A stretch of 64,000 nucleotides of DNA from Ambrosia x helenae (Eukaryota; Streptophyta; Magnoliopsida; Asterales; Asteraceae), in contig CM061231.1 in assembly GCA_030844895.1 (NCBI GenBank), forward strand, positions 5,586,001 to 5,650,000, in the 5' to 3' direction. Position numbers and translations under genes: made by a program. Below are positions 58,965-64,000 of the stretch, one piece after another. The first letter of the stretch is position 1. Each line of letters begins with the position of its first letter. Under the pieces are notes generated by a model, which saw only the letters and a list, made by a program, of their open reading frames with translations, ran no database searches and was not told the origin of the DNA.

Positions 58965-61560
58965 TGTAACATCGCGAAAATTTTCAAATTTTCGCACGTA
59001 TATTATTATTATTTTATCATTCAAAAGTGCCTAAGTTTTATTTTCCGACCACACAACTTATATATATATATGTATATTTATATATAAAAGTATAATAATA
59101 ATATTAAAAATAATTAGATTTTATAAGTTAAAAAATAAACGATGGATCTTTGCAAACAAAAAAAATTTTTTTGAACCCACCCTCTCGTCCCTGTTGATCC
59201 GTCCAAACACCCAGGCCCAACAAACCCAGCCCACTAACCACCTCCTCCCCTTTTTCCTGTTTAATAAAAAAAAATATGTGCTGCTAACGGGTTTCGAACC
59301 GGAGTGCAGCTCCACACAAACACACACAACAACCACCTGAGCTAGCCTTGATATTTGTTTCTATTCCAACTCTATTTATATTAATACACACTTCCGTTTT
59401 CCCTTCCTTCTTCCCTGTGTCACGAACAGCAGCAGAAGCAAATATGGTAACTAGTTAAGCCTTTGACCAAAATTGATTTGGCTCCATTAAACGCGAAATA
59501 ATCAAGGTTTTGACTAGGTAACGTGATTTCCGGCCTTTATTAACTGGGATTCACGCGTATTGATTAGCAATTGATACACAATTATACAAAATTCGCGAAT
59601 GAACTTTAAACATATAGTCAACCTTACCATTTCTTGATTCTGCAACCCACCCTATAAATTGATCAACCTCAAGCCTTCACAACTCGTTCATACACCTCTC
59701 TCAACCACCAATCTCTCTGAAACATCATCTAAGCTTGTCAATCGATCGCAGTTTGACTTTTTGGTTGACCGGCTAATCGAGCATCAAAACAATCTTGTAA
59801 GCATAATTATTCTTATGGGTTTTGTTCATCGGCGTGTGCACGACATTAACCCCATGATTAATCGGGTTAATGTCGTGTGAATTGATCAATTGAATAATCT
59901 AGGGCTCTTAGTAATAGATTTGGGGAAGAAACTGTTTTGCTATATTGTATTTATTTTTAATAAACTGAGATCAATCACAACCACAGGCCTAGGCCAAGTG
60001 GTTGTGACTGATGCCTACAACTTAGACAACCCGGGTTCGAGTCCCGGCTTGAACACCCCTTTTCCCATTTATTTTTTTTACAAACCATTATATATATAAA
60101 TTACATTTAAATCTTATAAATTCAATTTTTATTATTAAAACCTTGTTATAAATCCTAAAAAATTATTTTTAACAAATCTGAGTTAAAAGTTTTATTTACA
60201 ATTTTTATTTTTCTGAAATTCATTTATTTAATATTTATAATAATTAAATCAATTTTATACTATTATATTTATAAAAATCCATTAAAATATCAAAACAATT
60301 TTATTAAATTCTACAAAAATTATCCTAAGTTTTTATAACATTAAGCTATTCAGAAATGATTTTTATTTCTGAAAAATCATTTATTTAATATTTTTAAGCA
60401 ATTTTTGTTAGATTTAATCATTATTAAATCATAATAAATCCAATTTTTGGTATTTTTGCACCAAAATTTTATACAATTTATCTTTAAATATTTAGAACAG
60501 AAATATGATTTTTAAAATAATAATTCTTTAATTTTATTATTTTTGAATATTAAAGTTAAGTTTTGGCAATTTGTAGTAAATAGATTTAAAAATCTATTTT
60601 AAAGGAAATAATTTTGCAAAAATTATTTTTATACTTTAAACACATTATTGTGATCATCCTAAATTTAAATTTCATAAAAAGATTTTTGGTTATTTATTTA
60701 CTAATATTCTCTCATTTATTAAACAATTTTCACATTAATCAAACAAGCATTTATCCCCAATTCAAAGCCCTAGAACGTATACATTTGTAGACTAGATAGA
60801 CTTAGACATATTTATTACCTTATTATAGGGTGATACTTGACACATTTGGGCAACACACTATTTTCAAGAGATAACATTTTACCAAGGTGAGTTTTACATA
60901 GCCCCTTTTATTTATCACCATTTTTGGGGTGAAACATGTTATAACATTATCATTGCAATTCAATCATCAATGTGTCTATGTGTTTTCTATATTGCATTAT
61001 GTCTTGAGCATGATTAGAGTAAGCACCATTCTAGCATAATCATTAACTCCGTACAAGCCGACGGTATACATTGATAGATCTATTGGACTGACAATCCCAC
61101 CCGGATACGTGCCTCCTACAAAGGTTGCGTGGGTGTTTGTTATCGTATAACATATTCAATTGGACCATGAGCGTATGGTATGTATCATATTATAACAGTC
61201 ATCAGGGTTGATTATGCACTCGATTTATTTCTAGTATGTTCTCACATATGGACTAGATTGACATGACACATGAATTGCACAACATTTTTATTCAATTATC
61301 AAAAACCTATGTAATTCTCACCAACTTTTGTTGACCCAAAACATTTTCAACTTAACATGTTTCAGGTTCTATTTGCTTGAAGATTTGAATTGATGCTTGA
61401 AGATATGTGTATAGTTTTATTCAATTTGATGTACAAATTCTAGAACAATTGTATGTAATTCATTTAAATTATTTAATGGAATTTATTACTCACCATGAGC
61501 TACTGAACAATCATCAATACGTGGCACCCCGATGTTTCCGCCATCGGTTGGGGTGTTACA
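58965..61560 (+). repeat. 3' LTR, 2,596 bases
   Basis: Same ends as the 5' LTR. It holds tRNA-like modules at 59,281-59,352 (minus) and 59,987-60,056 (plus) with intact B boxes. Confidence 0.93.
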
Positions 61561-61565
61561 GGTGT

Positions 61566-62220
61566 GGGGGGTTTGAGATGGTGAGTTCTAGAGAGAGAGA
61601 GAGAAGAGAGAGGAGAAAATGATAATATATTAGTATTATTATTATTATGTGTGAAAATAATTAATTGTTGGGTAAAGAATCAATAGAGTGTTGCTTCCAA
61701 CAAACTGTTTCAGTGAAGTGATTTGATAGTGTAGGACTGGTTGAAATCAGTGAAGTTAAAAAATTTCAGGGATAGCGCCCCTCCCCCCTTATGGGTAGGT
61801 TGGTAATTCCTATCCTGTTTAAAATGAGATAAAACATGTATAAAAAAAAAAGTACGCTGGGTAGTTTTATAGTTTTTTTAGATAATTAAAATTAGGATGA
61901 TAGACTCCTTTTCTTATATATAAAAGATACAATTCATAAGGTATAAAGAGAGATGTTGATGTTCTTACCTTGCTTGAGTCCGAGAGAGGGTGGTTGAAGC
62001 AGAAGCCGGGGATGGTTGGTTGTGGGTGGGGGGGGGGGTGGTGGTTTCGGTGGTGGTGTTACCGGAAAAGGGTCGTTTGGGTGGTGGGGTTTGGTTGGTT
62101 TTCGGAGAAGAGAACAGAGTGAGAGTGAGAGTGAGAGTGAGGTGAAATTTATTTTGGGGAAAATGAATGTAGTCGGAGGGAAACGAAAGCTTATACCCGC
62201 CTATTTTTTTCGAGCAATAG
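61566..62220. other. Flank with simple repeats, no gene
   Basis: (GA)n at about 61,592-61,615, a G run at 62,027-62,037 and (GAGAGT)n at 62,115-62,140. The open frame on the minus strand here is made of these simple repeats and is not accepted. Confidence 0.4.
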
Positions 62221-62386
62221 CGACGACCCGTCGTCGCTAAAGGGTCGTTGCTATTGGTGATTGTACTACAACCTTCCCATCCGTCCGATCTCTGCCTAAT
62301 CAACGGTCCTGAATTAAAGATGAAAAGTAACCGGGTTTTGACCATTAGCGACGACGTCATCGCTAATGCTTCGAATTCTTGTAGTG
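62221..62386 (-). mobile_element. CACTA-type terminus
   Basis: On the minus strand the sequence begins CACTACAAGAATTCGAAG at 62,386 and continues with short inverted subterminal repeats (GCGACGACGT, ACGACCCGTCGTCGC). This is a typical CACTA (En/Spm) end. The other end was not found nearby. Confidence 0.55.
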
Positions 62387-62762
62387 TATTTTTAGTGTAG
62401 CATATAATTTAGATAAAGTACTTAAATAAATCATATTATGTTTGATACTTTTGTTTTTTTGCGTCGTCACTTATTTGATAAACCCGTTAGAATATGATTT
62501 GTTAGCCCTAGTTATGGGAACAAGATTGTAACTTGTAAATCTATTTCTATTAAAAAGTTGGATTAACAAAGTAGTAACTAACAACTAAAATCATACTTAA
62601 ATATGTTAACTAATAGGAAAAGTATTTTTAGTGTAGCATATAATTTAGATATTTGGATTTGTTACCGAACCATCCATTTGTTCAATCTAATCCATATGAT
62701 TTTACGTGGGAATATTCAATTTAGTTTATTACATGTTAGAAGTCTATGAGATTAACATACAA
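62387..62762. other. AT-rich stretch, no gene
   Basis: TTTTTAGTGTAGCATATAAT recurs near 62,390 and 62,626, a 20-base direct repeat. Nothing else recognised. Confidence 0.4.
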
Positions 62763-63010
62763 TAGTGACATATAAGTACCAATGAGGCCTAGCTCAATTG
62801 GTGAAAATTGGGGAAGTTAGAGTGGAGGTTATGTGGAGGTTAAGGGTTCAATTCTTGTTAGAGCCATATTTATCACATGTGGGAGTTCCACCCGGGGAGA
62901 TCCTCAATCCAGATGGAATGGGTAATCAGTACAGGCTGGCCCAGGATGTTAGTCAGAGCTCCATCGGTTCCACCACTTGCCGTTCAAAAAAAAGTAGTGA
63001 CATATAAGTA
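62763..63010 (+). mobile_element. tRNA-derived SINE with perfect 16-base target duplication
   Basis: The body at 62,779-62,994 is flanked by identical TAGTGACATATAAGTA at 62,763-62,778 and 62,995-63,010. The head is tRNA-like, with A-box-like TAGCTCAATTGGTG and B-box-like GGGTTCAATTC. A tRNA-unrelated body follows, ending in a short A run (CAAAAAAAAG). SINEs are Pol III transcripts copied by a LINE; the exact duplication means a recent insertion. Confidence 0.88.
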
Positions 63011-63162
63011 TTTGACTATTTGGATTATAATATTTACGGAGTAACGCCCCATGCCACACGCAATACTGTCGTTAAACATCCAAACACCGCTGTCAAAAGA
63101 GGAGCCATGGGCAACTCTGCCAACCCCATGGCTAGTGGTGTAGCCACATACATAGTGTGTGT

Positions 63163-63218
63163 CACTACAAGAAATTCGGGCTTTAGAGGCGACCCGCTTT
63201 TTTGTCGCCTCTAAAGGT
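63163..63218 (+). mobile_element. Second CACTA-type terminus, truncated
   Basis: CACTACAAGAAATTCGGGC followed by the subterminal inverted pair TTTAGAGGCGAC / GTCGCCTCTAAA. The sequence then changes at about 63,235 into a Helitron-like terminus, so the element is cut. Confidence 0.55.
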
Positions 63219-63234
63219 AGATCCAACCCCTGCA

Positions 63235-63327
63235 TGTAACTGTAAAGCGCATCAGTCTATTTCATATGTAAAATTGATGTGTCATATTAGATTTCTCAAC
63301 CCTGAGATGCTCCAAGAGTATAATCTA
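63235..63327 (+). mobile_element. Helitron-like terminus (type B), decayed copy
   Basis: Matches 8,680-8,773. The end reads ATAATCTATT where CTAG is expected, so it is no longer a functional terminus. Confidence 0.4.
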
Positions 63328-64000
63328 TTGTGTATATATGTAAGTCTTACACGACACGTTAACGCAAACTTATCTTCAAATCGCGCAATGCGCGTCTGTT
63401 ATTAAACCAAGTTATTTTTTAACAACCAATTTTGCTTGGCTCTTTTGCTTTCTCTTTTATTATCGGTGTTTAGCCGTGTCAAAGACCACGGTCCACGACC
63501 ACCGATATCAAACTACGGTTTGATTAGATTATTATTATTTTAGATCTACGGATACAAGAGAATGTCGCCTTGCCACAATCACCGCCCTTGCTTTCTTTTT
63601 CTTTATAGATCAACAGATCTTATCTCTTGATATACGGATCCAAGAGACCACTAGTTAGTTTTGACATACCGGCACACGACTACGGTCGCCGGTTGTCGAT
63701 TTACCGCTAGCTAGTCTCGACACACCTGCTTTTGAAGACCTGGACTACGGTACATTGCTATGTAATTTCTTGGAAGACTGTGGATGGCATAATCAAATAA
63801 AATATGGAGGCAATATTAAGCACAATTCGGATATCACAATCAAATAAAATATGGAGGCAATATTAATCACAATTTGGATTTGCTGGCGAAAGTTTGGAGT
63901 TTGAGTCGATCATAGTACGTTAATCTTATTATTATTGTCTTTATGTTTCATTTTATAATCTCAGCTTTTAGTTTTCTTTCACCCTGACTACAGGGAAGTA
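63328..64000. other. Gene-free right end of the window
   Basis: No coding region. AATCAAATAAAATATGGAGG occurs twice, near 63,792 and 63,839, with a shared GGCAATATTAA. A GC-rich hairpin CGCGCAATGCGCG near 63,383 is another Helitron-like remnant. Confidence 0.35.

Larger units (their letters stand above)
54572..61565 (+). mobile_element. Non-autonomous Gypsy-like element with 2.6-kb LTRs (TR-GAG/LARD type)
   Basis: The element spans 54,577-61,560 (6,984 bases), flanked by GGTGT at 54,572-54,576 and 61,561-61,565. LTRs: 54,577-57,169 and 58,965-61,560. Primer-binding site at 57,173 and polypurine tract AAAAGTAGGGGAGAC at 58,950-58,964. The interior is only about 1.8 kb and holds a gag remnant with two zinc knuckles and no protease, RT or integrase. 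The LTRs make up nearly three quarters of the element. They differ by few changes, mostly single-base gaps in homopolymers, so the insertion is young. Confidence 0.93.

Noticed and set aside
54894..60056. Functional tRNA genes in the LTRs
   Set aside because: A and B boxes are present but I could not complete acceptor and anticodon stems; annotated only as tRNA-like modules.
61965..62360. 131-codon minus-strand frame rich in Thr and Pro
   Set aside because: It is made of (GAGAGT)n and G/T simple repeats and ends in a CACTA terminus; no protein-like segment.

Overview
This is nuclear DNA of a flowering plant, very likely a eudicot. The evidence is spliced genes with GT-AG introns, plant-only families (a chlorophyll a/b-binding protein, a G-type lectin receptor kinase, a plant SAL/HAL2-type nucleotidase), high AT content and dense, nested transposons. 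The style of the repeats suggests Asteraceae, but that is recall and is not demonstrated here.

Host genes are few. (1) 9.7-11.1 kb, plus: a small gene of unknown function encoding an acidic octapeptide repeat (xEPQVVPE), with a broken relative at 15.3-15.7 kb. (2) 15.8-22.6 kb, minus: a three-exon SAL/AHL-type 3'(2'),5'-bisphosphate nucleotidase whose first intron holds a complete, apparently very young Ty1/copia element (17,171-22,200; 333-bp LTRs identical by eye, 5-bp target duplication, uninterrupted 1400-aa polyprotein). (3) 30.9-33.8 kb, minus: a seven-exon G-type lectin S-receptor-like kinase. (4) 52.8-53.8 kb, minus: a two-exon LHCB3-type antenna protein with a G-box promoter. Genes 2 to 4 each carry single-base deletions that break the frame (1, 1 and 6), so they are either decaying copies or affected by sequence error.

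Most of the rest is transposon. 0-9 kb: an LTR-element end, Helitron termini, a small Helitron and a dead copia pol fragment. 25-30 kb: a 2.9-kb Helitron with internal tandem repeats and exon-like pieces, a small inverted-repeat element and an ~400-bp tandem repeat. 35.3-36.2 kb: a hAT-type element. 37.0-42.6 kb: an LTR element inserted in an older ORF; one of its LTRs is replaced by an 83-bp palindrome. 44.7-45.3 and 46.0-50.0 kb: two Helitrons inside an older LTR; the larger carries fragments of a MATE transporter gene and a polygalacturonase gene. 50.3-52.0 kb: a short copia-like derivative. 54.6-61.6 kb: a non-autonomous element with two ~2.6-kb LTRs, a gag remnant and tRNA-like modules in each LTR. 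62-63.3 kb: CACTA-type ends and a SINE with a perfect 16-bp target duplication.

The genes do not form a pathway. The biology lies in how mobile elements interrupt, copy and rearrange host sequence. The two observations most worth follow-up are the palindromic LTR (a candidate self-priming product of reverse transcription) and the two-gene capture Helitron.
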